Shown here: positions 15,880-25,175 of the stretch, one piece after another | How the letters are laid out: every line of letters begins with the position of its first letter | Position numbering within the stretch: the first letter of the stretch is position 1 | Source of the DNA: Ignavibacteria bacterium | GTDB taxonomy: Bacteria > Bacteroidota > Ignavibacteria > Tepidaquicellales > Tepidaquicellaceae | Reading direction: 5' to 3' | Assembly (NCBI GenBank): GCA_016929695.1 | Contig: JAFGII010000051.1 | Location: forward strand, 113,321-177,320 | DNA length: 64,000 bases | Made by a program: the position numbers and the translations under genes | The notes under the pieces: generated by a model | What the model was told of the DNA's origin: nothing | The model's database searches: none | What the model saw: the letters and a program-made list of their open reading frames with translations, nothing else

Positions 15880-18315
15880 ATGAAAAATTTAAAAATTATT
15901 TTTACAATTTTGTTATTAATTTCAGTTGCAGTTAAGGGTTATTCCCAGAATAAAACTGTAAAAGGTGAAGTCACCGGTACGGTTTTAGATAAAAATACGG
16001 GTTCACCTCTTGAAACTGCAACTATACAGATTTTTAAATCAGAGGAAACTGCAGTTTTTAACGGAGGTGCATCCGATAAAGAAGGAAAATTTTTAATTAA
16101 TGAAATACCCGAAGGGAAATACACAGTAAAAGTAAGTTATATCGGATACGGCACTGCCGTTGCAAAAAATGTTCAGATAAACAAAGAAAATCAGACTGTC
16201 AGTCTTGGTACAATTAAACTTGAGCCAAACACAGAAATGACTCAGGAAATCGAAGTAATAGGAGAAGCTCCTATTATGACATACGAGCAGGGAAAAAAAG
16301 TTTACGACGTTAAAAAAGATTTAACTGCTCAGACGGGTACTGTTCTTGACATGTTAAAAAATATTCCTTCTGTTGATGTTGATAATGACGGAAATGTCAG
16401 TTTGAGAGGCAGCGGAAATGTAAAGATTTTAATTGACGGAAAACCATCTGCACTTTTAAGTCAGGGTACACAGGTTTTACAGAATTTGCCTGCAAGCGTC
16501 ATCGAGAAAGTGGAAATAATTAATAATCCGGGTGCAAAATATGAAGCAGAAGGCGTTTCAGGAATCATAAATTTAGTTATGAAAGTCGACCAGAAAGCAG
16601 AAGGTTACGGCTGGAATTTACGGGCTAACAGCGGAACACAAGACAAATATAACATGTCAGGGGGCGCAATGTGGAAAAAAGATAAATTGACACTTAACGG
16701 AAATTACAGCTTCTGGCGCTATTTAATGCCGGGTATAACCGACCTTTACAGAAACAATTTTTCAAATCCGAGTTTCAGCCAGATAAATCAGAAATTTGAC
16801 TGGAAATATAAAGGCATGTCACATTTCGGCTCATTCGGATTAGACTATGAAATTAATAAATTAAATACTTTATCCTTCGTTTCCAACGGTTTTTATTATG
16901 ACAGAAATCTTACCAATAGAAATAAAATTAATTTCTATGATTTAAATAATTCTTTGGTTTCTGAACAAACATATTTCATTGATGATTCTGAGGACGGATA
17001 TAATTTAGAAGGAACCCTTACGTATACTAAAAGGTTTGAAGAGAAAGGAAGAGATTTCACAACTTTTCTGAATTTTTCAAGAAGATTTGAAGATAGTTAT
17101 GACAATTACAAGACATACAATTATAATAATTTTTTAAATGAAACTCAGAATGACTATGACTATACATTTAATTTCCTGAACTTTCAGGCAGATTACGTAC
17201 ATCCTTTCAGCGAAACAAACAAACTGGAAACAGGATTAAAATCAAATTATCGTAATATATTCGGAGACTATAAATTCAGAGAACTGGTTAACGGTAACTG
17301 GCAGCCGATTCCCGGAAAACTGGATAACGATGCAGATTATAAGGATTTAATCTCTGCCGCCTATCTTACTTATTCCGGAAGTTATAAAGATTTCAGTTAT
17401 CAGACCGGATTAAGAAGTGAGCATACTTATCTGGATTTTTCAATTATGCAGGGTACCGAAAAATACAACAGGGATTATATTGATTTCTTCCCGAGCGCAA
17501 GTCTTTCACAGAAAATAGGAAATGAAAATTCGATTCAGGCAACTTACAGCAGAAGGATAAACAGACCTAATCTTAACTTACTTAATCCGTTCGTGGAACA
17601 ATTTGATGAATATACAAAACGGTCAGGTAACCCGTATCTGAATCCCGAGTATATACATTCCTTCGAACTCGGCTATACAAGATATCTTCCTGTAGGTGCA
17701 GTTACTCTTACAGGATATTTCAGAAATACTAATAATACAATTCAGTATTTAAGTTTTGTTGATTCAATCGGTGTAAATCTCTCTAAACCTGATAATCTTG
17801 GTAAATCAAACACGTATGGGCTTGAATTTATTATGCAGGGCGGATTAGCAAAATGGTGGACTTTTTATGTAAGCGCAAGTTATTTTAATACGAATATTTT
17901 TGATAATGCTACTTACGATAAAAATTTTAATGCCTGGAGAACAAGATTCAATACAAATGCAGCAATACCCGGGTTGTTTGATGTACAATTATCATACTTC
18001 TATTCAGGTAAGCAATATAATTCACAGGGCGCAATTGATCCGTTCCAGATGCTTAACCTGGCAGTGCAGAAGAGTTTCTTCGAGAAGAAGTTAACAATTG
18101 GCATAAGAATTCAGGATCTGTTGAATCAATTAAGATTTCAAAGAGTAGTTTCAGAACCCGATTTTTCACAAACTATATTTCAAAAAACAAGTACAAGAAC
18201 AGCATTCTTATTTATCTCCCTTAACTTTGGTGAACAAAACGGTTCGAAATCCAAAAGAACCGCAGAACAAAAACAGAGAGAAACCGAAGGACAAATTCAG
18301 CAAACAGGCAACTAA
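15880..18315 (+). CDS. Outer-membrane beta-barrel receptor (TonB-receptor-like, CarboxypepD_reg N-domain)
   Basis: An 811-residue outer-membrane protein. Signal peptide 1-22 (ending KGYSQ); carboxypeptidase-regulatory-like domain about 28-115 (GTVLDKNTGSPLETATI, GKYTVKVSYIGYG); plug-like domain about 120-235 (NIPSVDVDNDGNVSLRGSGN, IEKVEIINNPGAKYEAEG, SGIINLVMK); then a long barrel of aromatic, Tyr/Asn-rich strands. The barrel resembles the outer membrane beta-barrel family (PF14905) rather than classical siderophore receptors. It ends FISLNFGEQNGSKSK plus a charged Gln/Glu tail, so the barrel end is not the extreme C-terminus. Substrate unknown. A strong terminator follows. Confidence 0.8.
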   Translation: MKNLKIIFTILLLISVAVKGYSQNKTVKGEVTGTVLDKNTGSPLETATIQIFKSEETAVFNGGASDKEGKFLINEIPEGKYTVKVSYIGYGTAVAKNVQINKENQTVSLGTIKLEPNTEMTQEIEVIGEAPIMTYEQGKKVYDVKKDLTAQTGTVLDMLKNIPSVDVDNDGNVSLRGSGNVKILIDGKPSALLSQGTQVLQNLPASVIEKVEIINNPGAKYEAEGVSGIINLVMKVDQKAEGYGWNLRANSGTQDKYNMSGGAMWKKDKLTLNGNYSFWRYLMPGITDLYRNNFSNPSFSQINQKFDWKYKGMSHFGSFGLDYEINKLNTLSFVSNGFYYDRNLTNRNKINFYDLNNSLVSEQTYFIDDSEDGYNLEGTLTYTKRFEEKGRDFTTFLNFSRRFEDSYDNYKTYNYNNFLNETQNDYDYTFNFLNFQADYVHPFSETNKLETGLKSNYRNIFGDYKFRELVNGNWQPIPGKLDNDADYKDLISAAYLTYSGSYKDFSYQTGLRSEHTYLDFSIMQGTEKYNRDYIDFFPSASLSQKIGNENSIQATYSRRINRPNLNLLNPFVEQFDEYTKRSGNPYLNPEYIHSFELGYTRYLPVGAVTLTGYFRNTNNTIQYLSFVDSIGVNLSKPDNLGKSNTYGLEFIMQGGLAKWWTFYVSASYFNTNIFDNATYDKNFNAWRTRFNTNAAIPGLFDVQLSYFYSGKQYNSQGAIDPFQMLNLAVQKSFFEKKLTIGIRIQDLLNQLRFQRVVSEPDFSQTIFQKTSTRTAFLFISLNFGEQNGSKSKRTAEQKQRETEGQIQQTGN

Positions 18316-18352
18316 TCCTATAGTTGTTAGTAATGGTAGTAGTAAAAAGGGG

Positions 18353-18380
18353 CGACCCGCATATGCGGGTCGTTTTTTTA
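18353..18380 (+). terminator. Intrinsic terminator after the 15.9 kb receptor gene
   Basis: A perfect palindrome, CGACCCGCAT with ATGCGGGTCG (18353-18372), is followed by seven T. It lies 38 bp after the receptor stop. Confidence 0.9.
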
Positions 18381-18549
18381 TTGGATAACATATAAACTTC
18401 ATTTTATTTATCTGTAAGTTTATTAAACCGAAATTTGATTGTACAACCGTTATGTTAAATACACAAATTATTATAAAAAAATAAAGTAGTTTTTTAGAAA
18501 AAAAATAATTAAATTATAAAAAATATCTATAAAATTTAAATTTAAAGTA

Positions 18550-21429
18550 GTGAAAAAGTTATTTTTATTCTTACCTTTAATTTTCATCTTCCTGTTACTA
18601 CTTATGGGACAAAAATATCCCGACGATGCAATGATAAAAGAACGTATAGATACGAAATCTCCTTATATACCTCTTGAACTTGGACGAAATGTTAATACCA
18701 CTGCTGTATATTACAATTCACCGGCCGGAATATTTATGGTTGGACCAAGTTACAGGATTTGGACTCACTCCGCAACACAAAGTGAGATTGAGGGTTATTT
18801 TAATCCGAATGTTCCCAACAAAATAATGGTCGGATGGAACTCATACGGTCCTTCATTCTACGGAACAGGATTCGGACTGACAACCAACACCGGTTTGAAC
18901 TGGACCGGAAATTATACATTGCCCGGACTCGCGGCAAACAGCGGAGATCCCTCGGTTGTCATATCAACCGATGGCAAAATTTATATGAATGCCATCGGCT
19001 CTTCTTCCAGTACACAGGTAGTAACCTGGAGCACAAATGACGGTGTAACATGGGCTCCCTATGTAATTGCTTCTTCAATTTCATCAAGTGTTGCCGATAA
19101 AAATCATATGACAATTGATGACAAAGCAGGAAGTCCTTATTTAAACAGTTTATACCTTGCTTACACGGATTTTTCTTCATCAAGCAGACCTTTAAAATAT
19201 GTACGTTCAACAAATGCAGGTGTAAACTGGATAAATACCCAATTAATTTCATCAACTCTCGGATGGGCATTTCAGGGAGTAAATCTGCACACCGGTCCGA
19301 ACGGTGAAGTATATATGGTTTGGGCAACAAGAATGACTGCTTCGCCTTATACCGAAAAATTTGTCGGATTCGCGAAATCAACTAACGGCGGTGCAAACTT
19401 TCAACTTGTAAATGAAACCGCAGTACAAGTAAACGGTATCAGGGGTAATCTCAAGACGTCAAATGTGAGAGTAAACAGTTTCCCGTGGATGGCAGTAGAT
19501 AAAACAGGCGGTCCCAATAACGGAAATATATATGTTACCTGGACACAGAAACAACTTGCCCCTGCAGGAAATGACCCCGATATTTGTATGGTACGTTCGA
19601 CTAACGGAGGCGTGAACTGGAATGCTCCGATAAGAATTAACGATGACCCGATTAACAACGGAAAAGACCAGTGGTTCTCGAATATTTGTGTAGATTCATA
19701 CGGAGGAGTTAATATAGTATTCTATGACAGCAGAAATGCCCCGAATAATGACTCTACGGAAGTTTTTGTTGCACGTTCAATTGACGGAGGAGTCACATTC
19801 ACAAATATTAATGTAAGCGGACATAAGTTTTATCCTAAACCGATTTCAGGTCTTGCAGGAGGATACTTCGGTGATTACATCGGTATTGCGGCTAATAATA
19901 ATACGGTTTATCCGTTCTGGATGGATGATTATTCCGGAACTTATCAATGCTGGACGTCCCCTATCGAAATCGGACCTGCGATAAACCATACACCGCTTAC
20001 AAATACGGAACAGATTTCAGGCACAAGACAGGTGCTTTGTACAATTACTCCTGCCGGCTCGGGAATCAATCCTTCGAAAACAAAATTGTATTATTCGAAG
20101 AACACAACAACATTTACGGACAGTCTACAAATGGCAAACACAGGCGGCACTAACTGGTATGCAAATATCACTCTGACAGGAGCAGGACTCTACCGTTATT
20201 ATATAAAAACAACAGATAGTTTAAACAGAACGGCAACAAATCCGGGAGGCGCCCCTGCGAACTACCATTCATTTACTGCTTCAACCGATACTGTAAAACC
20301 TGTTATAACGCATACACCATTGACAAATGTCCCAAAATTACAGTGGCCGGCAACAATTAATGCAATTGTAACCGACAATATCGGAGTGGATTCGGTTTGG
20401 GTAAAATGGCAAAAAAATAATTACCCTGTTATTAAAAGATTTAACTTGGCAAATACATCAGGAAATGAATGGTCTGCAGCTTTCAATTCAGATACAATAG
20501 AAGTAATTCCCGGGGATTCTATATTTTACAGAATTATCGCTCGTGATAAATCGGCAGCACATAATATGGATTCCACTTTACTATATAGTTTTGTAATAAC
20601 TAATCAGGCAATAATAACTATAGGAACCGGAACAACAGCAATCGGTTGGCCCTTTTATACATATTATATGGACAGTAGAACTGATATGCTTTATCTGAGC
20701 AATGAAATAAATATACCGTCAGGTGGATATATTACGCAAATAGGATTCGACGTAGTTAGTGTATCTTCACAAGTTATGAATGGTTTCTGTGTATTTATGC
20801 AAAATACAACATCAAGCTCTATATCCGGTTTTACTACATCAGGCTGGACAAATGTATATACCGGAATATATACCGTACCCGGAACAGGCTGGCAGTTGTT
20901 TACATTGCAGACTCCATTTTATTATGAAGGAGGAAAAAACCTGCTGATTGATATCTGCTTTAACAATTCGAATTACACAACAAATTCGACTGTAAACGGT
21001 TCAGCCGCAACGAACAGAAATAAACATCAGCATTCAGACCTGTCTTCAGGAAATGGTTGTGTGGATATAATTACCCCGGGTTCTACCTATACTACGTTAC
21101 CAAATATACGAATAGTAATGTATCCGGGTACAACGAAAATAACACAACCCGAAAATGAAATTCCCGTTAATTATCAACTTAAGCAGAACTACCCGAATCC
21201 GTTTAATCCGGTTACTAAAATAAATTTTGCGATTCCAAAGCAGGAATTCGTATCTCTCAAAGTGTACGATGTCCTCGGCAGAGTAGTAGCAAATCTTGTA
21301 AGTGAAGAAAAACCTGCAGGAAATTATATTGTTGATTTTGATGCTTCATATCTTGCAAGCGGAGTATATTTCTACAAAATGGAAGTCAACGGATTCACTG
21401 ACGTTAAGAGTATGATGCTTATTAAATAA
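18550..21429 (+). CDS. Secreted Asp-box (sialidase-fold-like) protein with T9SS sorting domain
   Basis: A 959-residue secreted protein starting with GTG at 18550. Signal peptide 1-20. A beta-propeller region (about 60-490) has repeated Asp-box motifs: STNDGVTW, STNAGVNW, STNGGANF, STNGGVNW, SIDGGVTF. Two related modules follow, each starting INHTPLTN or ITHTPLTN (about 480-690), then a region of Ser/Thr-rich beta-sandwich type. The C-terminus is a T9SS type A sorting domain (LKQNYPNPFNPVTKINFAIP, ending YFYKMEVNGFTDVKSMMLIK). The propeller resembles sialidases and BNR proteins, but the catalytic arginines of sialidases were not identified, so enzymatic activity should not be assumed. Terminator follows. 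Confidence 0.8.
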   Translation: MKKLFLFLPLIFIFLLLLMGQKYPDDAMIKERIDTKSPYIPLELGRNVNTTAVYYNSPAGIFMVGPSYRIWTHSATQSEIEGYFNPNVPNKIMVGWNSYGPSFYGTGFGLTTNTGLNWTGNYTLPGLAANSGDPSVVISTDGKIYMNAIGSSSSTQVVTWSTNDGVTWAPYVIASSISSSVADKNHMTIDDKAGSPYLNSLYLAYTDFSSSSRPLKYVRSTNAGVNWINTQLISSTLGWAFQGVNLHTGPNGEVYMVWATRMTASPYTEKFVGFAKSTNGGANFQLVNETAVQVNGIRGNLKTSNVRVNSFPWMAVDKTGGPNNGNIYVTWTQKQLAPAGNDPDICMVRSTNGGVNWNAPIRINDDPINNGKDQWFSNICVDSYGGVNIVFYDSRNAPNNDSTEVFVARSIDGGVTFTNINVSGHKFYPKPISGLAGGYFGDYIGIAANNNTVYPFWMDDYSGTYQCWTSPIEIGPAINHTPLTNTEQISGTRQVLCTITPAGSGINPSKTKLYYSKNTTTFTDSLQMANTGGTNWYANITLTGAGLYRYYIKTTDSLNRTATNPGGAPANYHSFTASTDTVKPVITHTPLTNVPKLQWPATINAIVTDNIGVDSVWVKWQKNNYPVIKRFNLANTSGNEWSAAFNSDTIEVIPGDSIFYRIIARDKSAAHNMDSTLLYSFVITNQAIITIGTGTTAIGWPFYTYYMDSRTDMLYLSNEINIPSGGYITQIGFDVVSVSSQVMNGFCVFMQNTTSSSISGFTTSGWTNVYTGIYTVPGTGWQLFTLQTPFYYEGGKNLLIDICFNNSNYTTNSTVNGSAATNRNKHQHSDLSSGNGCVDIITPGSTYTTLPNIRIVMYPGTTKITQPENEIPVNYQLKQNYPNPFNPVTKINFAIPKQEFVSLKVYDVLGRVVANLVSEEKPAGNYIVDFDASYLASGVYFYKMEVNGFTDVKSMMLIK

Positions 21430-21459
21430 CAGTAGTTAATAAAAGAATTTAATTAAAGG

Positions 21460-21496
21460 GATACCTGAATCCGAACAGATTCAGGTATCTTTTTTT
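21460..21496 (+). terminator. Intrinsic terminator after the Asp-box T9SS gene
   Basis: GATACCTGAATC (21460-21471) pairs perfectly with GATTCAGGTATC (21478-21489) over a 6-nt loop and is followed by seven T. It is 31 bp after the stop at 21429. Confidence 0.95.
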
Positions 21497-21658
21497 ATAT
21501 AAACAATTCTAAAAAGTAAAATCACAATAAAAATAAAGTTAGAATAAAAATAGGTCGAACAAAAATTGGAAAGTTAATTTTTTTAAAAGTCTTAACAAAT
21601 TAAAAATAATTACGTATAATAATAAACATAATATAATCATATTTTGAAAGGAATATTT

Positions 21659-23806
21659 ATGAAAAAATCATTATTTGTTTTAGTTTTTTTATTCCTGTTC
21701 ACATTTTCCGTAAGAGCACAGGAAGGAATGTGGCTTTTAAATCAGATTCAGAATCTGAATCTCGAGCAGAAAGGTCTGGAAATTTCACCGGATAAGATTT
21801 ACAGCAGTGACAAAGACGCTTTATACAAAGCCATAATTCAACTCGGAGGCGGTACTGCTTCATTTATTTCAAGTGAGGGATTGATTATTACAAATCATCA
21901 CGTTGCTTATGCCGGTTTGCAGAGAGCATCAACGAAAGAAAATGATTACCTTATGAACGGATTTGTTGCATTTAACCGTTCTGATGAAATTCCCGCTCAG
22001 GGTTATTTCGCAAGGCTGCTGCTTGAAATGAAAGATGTAACGAATGAAATTATTGATGCAACAAAAGGACTGACTGACCCGATGGAAATAAATAAAAAGA
22101 CAAATGAAAAAATCACCGAAATTACAACTGAAATAACGAAGGGAACCGAGGATATAATTGCAAATGTTGCAGAAATGTATAACGGAAAGCAATACATACT
22201 ATTCAAATACAAACTTTTTCAGGATATCAGAATAGTATTTGCGCCGCCTTCATCAATAGGAAATTACGGCGATGATATTGATAACTGGATGTGGCCCCGT
22301 CATACGGGTGATTTTACTTTTATGCGTGTTTACGTTTCTCCTGACGGAAAAGGAAAAGAATACAGCAAAGATAACGTTCCTTATAAACCCGAAGTATGGC
22401 TGAAGGTTGCAGAAAAAGGATTAGAGGATAATGATTTTACTTTCATACTCGGATATCCCGGGCAAACAACAAGATATCGTTCATCAACATCTGTTGAATG
22501 GAACATGACCAAGAACTATCCTTTCAGTATTAAAAATTTTAAGGAAATTGAAGCATTGATTGAAGAAATCACCAAAAATGACAGGGAAGGCAGAATAAAA
22601 ATTTCAAATCTTTTCGAGGGAATAGCAAATGTAAGAAAAAACTTTGAAGGTAAACTTGAGGGTATGCAAAAAACAAATTTCCTGCAGAAGAAAATTCACT
22701 TTGAGCAAGAATTTATGAACTGGGTGAACGACAGTCCCGATAGAAAAACAAAATACGGAGACGTTTTAAAAAAAGAAAAAGAGCAGTATGATAATCTCCT
22801 TGAAAAAACAAAAGATAAGGATAATATACTCGGAATGTTCCAGGGGCTCTCAGGCACTCCTTTATCTGCAGCGCTCCGTTTATTAAATTTAAAATCCGAA
22901 AATGAAAAACCCGAAGGCGACAGGGACCCCGCTTTGACATCCGAAATATATGAGAGACAGTTAAATAACATTAAAAATCAATATTACAACTCATACGAAC
23001 CGGTTGATAAAGCATTGCTTGTAAGGACTTTGAAAATGGCTGACAATCTGGATTCGAAACAGAGAATAAAAGGGACTGAATATATTCTGAAAGATAAATC
23101 AAGGAGTATAGAAGAATTTGTAAATAATGCATTTTCAAAATCTAAATTTGTAACACAGGAAGGGTTTGAAACAGTCTTAAATAAATCCGTGAAAGAACTG
23201 AAGGAACTGAAAGACCCTATAATGGATGTTGCAGTTAATCTCTATCCGGAACTGGAAGAATTCCAAAATACAAATCGGATATTCGGGGCAAATGTAGCGT
23301 ATTACAGAAAATTATATCTTGATGCACTATATGAATGGAAAGGTTCGGATATGTATCCCGATGCAAACGGAACAATGAGATTTACCTACGGAAATATTAA
23401 AGGTTACAAGCCAAGAGATGCCGTGTGGTATTATCCGTTTACTTCATTAAAGGGAGTAATTGAAAAGAACACGGGTGAAATACCTTTTGATGCACCTGAA
23501 AAATTAGTTGATTTATATGAAAGCAGGAATTTCGGAAATTGGGCGGACAAAAATTTAAATGATATTCCGGTTGCATTCACACATCTCGGCGACATTACGG
23601 GAGGAAACAGCGGGAGCCCGATAATGAATTCAAAAGGTGAAATTATCGGAGTTGCTTTCGACGGAAATTATGAAGGAATGATAAGCGACTGGCAGTTTGA
23701 TTATGATTTACAAAGGGTGATTTCGGTTGATATACGACATGTTCTTTTTATTACCGAGAAATTCGCTAATGCGGATTTCATTTTAAGAGAAATCGGACTA
23801 AAATAG
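21659..23806 (+). CDS. S46 family dipeptidyl-peptidase (DPP7-like)
   Basis: A 715-residue exported serine peptidase that removes dipeptides from the N-terminus of oligopeptides. The start is ATG 21659: the sequence GAAAGGA lies 6 nt upstream, while the TTG at 21644 would add five residues ahead of the signal peptide (MKKSLFVLVFLFLFTFSVRA). Catalytic parts: His81 in LIITNHHVAY, Asp in the MWPRHTGDFTFMRVY region, and Ser651 in GGNSGSPIM. The residue 18 positions after the Ser is Gly669; S46 enzymes of DPP7 type have Gly there (preference for hydrophobic P1), DPP11 types have Arg (acidic P1). This supports peptide scavenging in the periplasm, a habit of Bacteroidota-group organisms. Confidence 0.9.
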   Translation: MKKSLFVLVFLFLFTFSVRAQEGMWLLNQIQNLNLEQKGLEISPDKIYSSDKDALYKAIIQLGGGTASFISSEGLIITNHHVAYAGLQRASTKENDYLMNGFVAFNRSDEIPAQGYFARLLLEMKDVTNEIIDATKGLTDPMEINKKTNEKITEITTEITKGTEDIIANVAEMYNGKQYILFKYKLFQDIRIVFAPPSSIGNYGDDIDNWMWPRHTGDFTFMRVYVSPDGKGKEYSKDNVPYKPEVWLKVAEKGLEDNDFTFILGYPGQTTRYRSSTSVEWNMTKNYPFSIKNFKEIEALIEEITKNDREGRIKISNLFEGIANVRKNFEGKLEGMQKTNFLQKKIHFEQEFMNWVNDSPDRKTKYGDVLKKEKEQYDNLLEKTKDKDNILGMFQGLSGTPLSAALRLLNLKSENEKPEGDRDPALTSEIYERQLNNIKNQYYNSYEPVDKALLVRTLKMADNLDSKQRIKGTEYILKDKSRSIEEFVNNAFSKSKFVTQEGFETVLNKSVKELKELKDPIMDVAVNLYPELEEFQNTNRIFGANVAYYRKLYLDALYEWKGSDMYPDANGTMRFTYGNIKGYKPRDAVWYYPFTSLKGVIEKNTGEIPFDAPEKLVDLYESRNFGNWADKNLNDIPVAFTHLGDITGGNSGSPIMNSKGEIIGVAFDGNYEGMISDWQFDYDLQRVISVDIRHVLFITEKFANADFILREIGLK

Positions 23807-23827
23807 CAAACATTAGAATCCGTAATG

Positions 23828-23857
23828 AAAAAAGACCCGTAAAACGGGTCTTTTTTT
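23828..23857. terminator. Bidirectional terminator between convergent S46 peptidase and FabH-like genes
   Basis: GACCCGT (23834-23840) and ACGGGTC (23844-23850) form a stem with a 3-nt loop. Six A precede and seven T follow, so it can terminate both convergent genes. Confidence 0.92.
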
Positions 23858-23889
23858 ATTACATAAACAGGAAAAAATCATCAGACAGT

Positions 23890-24972
23890 TTAAACCATTT
23901 TATAAACCAGGGCATTTATATTCATACCTGCGCCCACAGAAGCAAATACAAGTATGTTATTTTTCAATATCTCGTGGTTAACAAGATTTCCTTTCAAAAT
24001 CATATCGAGCATTATAGGAATTGTAGCCACGGAACTGTTGCCAAGTTTATTTATTACCATAGGCATTATGCCCTCCGGTATATTTTTCTCTTTGTAAAGC
24101 GAAAATATTCTTTGCACGATTGCATCATCCATTTTTTCATTTGCCTGATGAATCAGAATTTTACTTACATCATAAAGCGAGAGATTTGCTCTTTCCAGAC
24201 TTTTCTTAACAACCAGCGGAACATTAAGGAGTGCATATTCGTATAACTTCCTTCCAAGCATTTTCAGATATAAAGTATTGCTGTTAAGTCCGGGATTGTA
24301 TGATTTATTCATCCAGAGATAAAGTGCTTCTTCGAACGTATCCGACCTTGCGGCATGACTTAGAATTCCTATTGGTTCATCACTTTCAACAGCTTCAATA
24401 ATAACTGCTCCTGCACCATCCGAATAAATCATACTGTCTCTGTCGTGAGGGTCTGAAATACGGGACAGGGCTTCTGAGCCAATAACAAGTACTCTTTTTG
24501 CATCACCTGATTTAATGTAATAATTTGCCTGAATAACACCCTGAAGCCAGCCCGGACAACCAAATATAACATCATAGCATATTGATTCAGGATTCCTTAT
24601 TCCAAGTTTATGTTTAACTCTCGCCGCAAGGGAGGGTACTATATCTGTTCTTAGATTATCGGATTTTACATCCCCGAAATTATGCGCAACAATTACGTAA
24701 TCGAGTTTTTCCGCATCGATACCGGCTGACTCAATACAGTTTTTTGCCGCTAAATAGGCAATATCAGATGTTACTAAATCATTTTCGATATACCTGCGTT
24801 CGGAGATATTTGTTATTTTATGAAACTTTCTTATAATTTCTTCATTAGGCAGTTCTATTCTATTGCCTTGTTCATCATAAAAAACATTTTTCAGGAAGTC
24901 CTCATTCGTTACAATTTTTTCAGGTATGAAACATCCCGTTCCCTTAATAACGGAATAAATTTTTTTTGACAT
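23890..24972 (-). CDS. fabH: 3-oxoacyl-ACP synthase III (FabH/KAS III family)
   Basis: A 360-residue thiolase-fold enzyme. The Cys-His-Asn triad is present: Cys139 in DVIFGCPGWLQG, His275 in ILIHQANEKMDD, Asn312 in NKLGNSSVATIP. FabH condenses acyl-CoA with malonyl-ACP to begin fatty acid synthesis. The ATG at 24972 is preferred over a GTG one codon upstream because AGAGAG lies at the right distance. It is alone, away from other fab genes, and is longer than E. coli FabH (317) with an extra N-terminal segment (VFYDEQGNRIELPNEEII). That insertion is seen in several KAS III-like enzymes with specialised acyl substrates, so the exact substrate is uncertain. Confidence 0.85.
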   Translation of the reverse strand: MSKKIYSVIKGTGCFIPEKIVTNEDFLKNVFYDEQGNRIELPNEEIIRKFHKITNISERRYIENDLVTSDIAYLAAKNCIESAGIDAEKLDYVIVAHNFGDVKSDNLRTDIVPSLAARVKHKLGIRNPESICYDVIFGCPGWLQGVIQANYYIKSGDAKRVLVIGSEALSRISDPHDRDSMIYSDGAGAVIIEAVESDEPIGILSHAARSDTFEEALYLWMNKSYNPGLNSNTLYLKMLGRKLYEYALLNVPLVVKKSLERANLSLYDVSKILIHQANEKMDDAIVQRIFSLYKEKNIPEGIMPMVINKLGNSSVATIPIMLDMILKGNLVNHEILKNNILVFASVGAGMNINALVYKMV

Positions 24973-25103
24973 CACTTATCTCTCTTTAATCAGTAGTTGT
25001 TTTTTATTAAATGTTTTATAAAATATGCAATTTTAGTTTCATTTTCTATGTAATAGAAAAATTTGAATAATATGCGGAGGAACCTTATCTCTTCTAAAAC
25101 AAA

Positions 25104-25133
25104 GACTGTAAAAGTTCGAAAACTTTTATAGTC
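25104..25133 (-). terminator. Hairpin downstream of the DUF6600-like gene
   Basis: GACTGTAAAAGTT (25104-25116) and AACTTTTATAGTC (25121-25133) form a 13-bp stem with one non-Watson-Crick pair and a CGAA loop. On the minus strand it is followed by TTTGTTTT, 43 bp after the stop at 25176. It is probably the terminator of that gene. Confidence 0.7.
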
Positions 25134-25175
25134 TCATTATCTAATTATAAATTTCTCCGAACAAAACCAAATTCT

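Noticed and set aside
18550..21429. Annotation as an active sialidase
   Set aside because: Asp-box propeller repeats are clear, but the catalytic arginine triad and Tyr/Glu pair were not identified.
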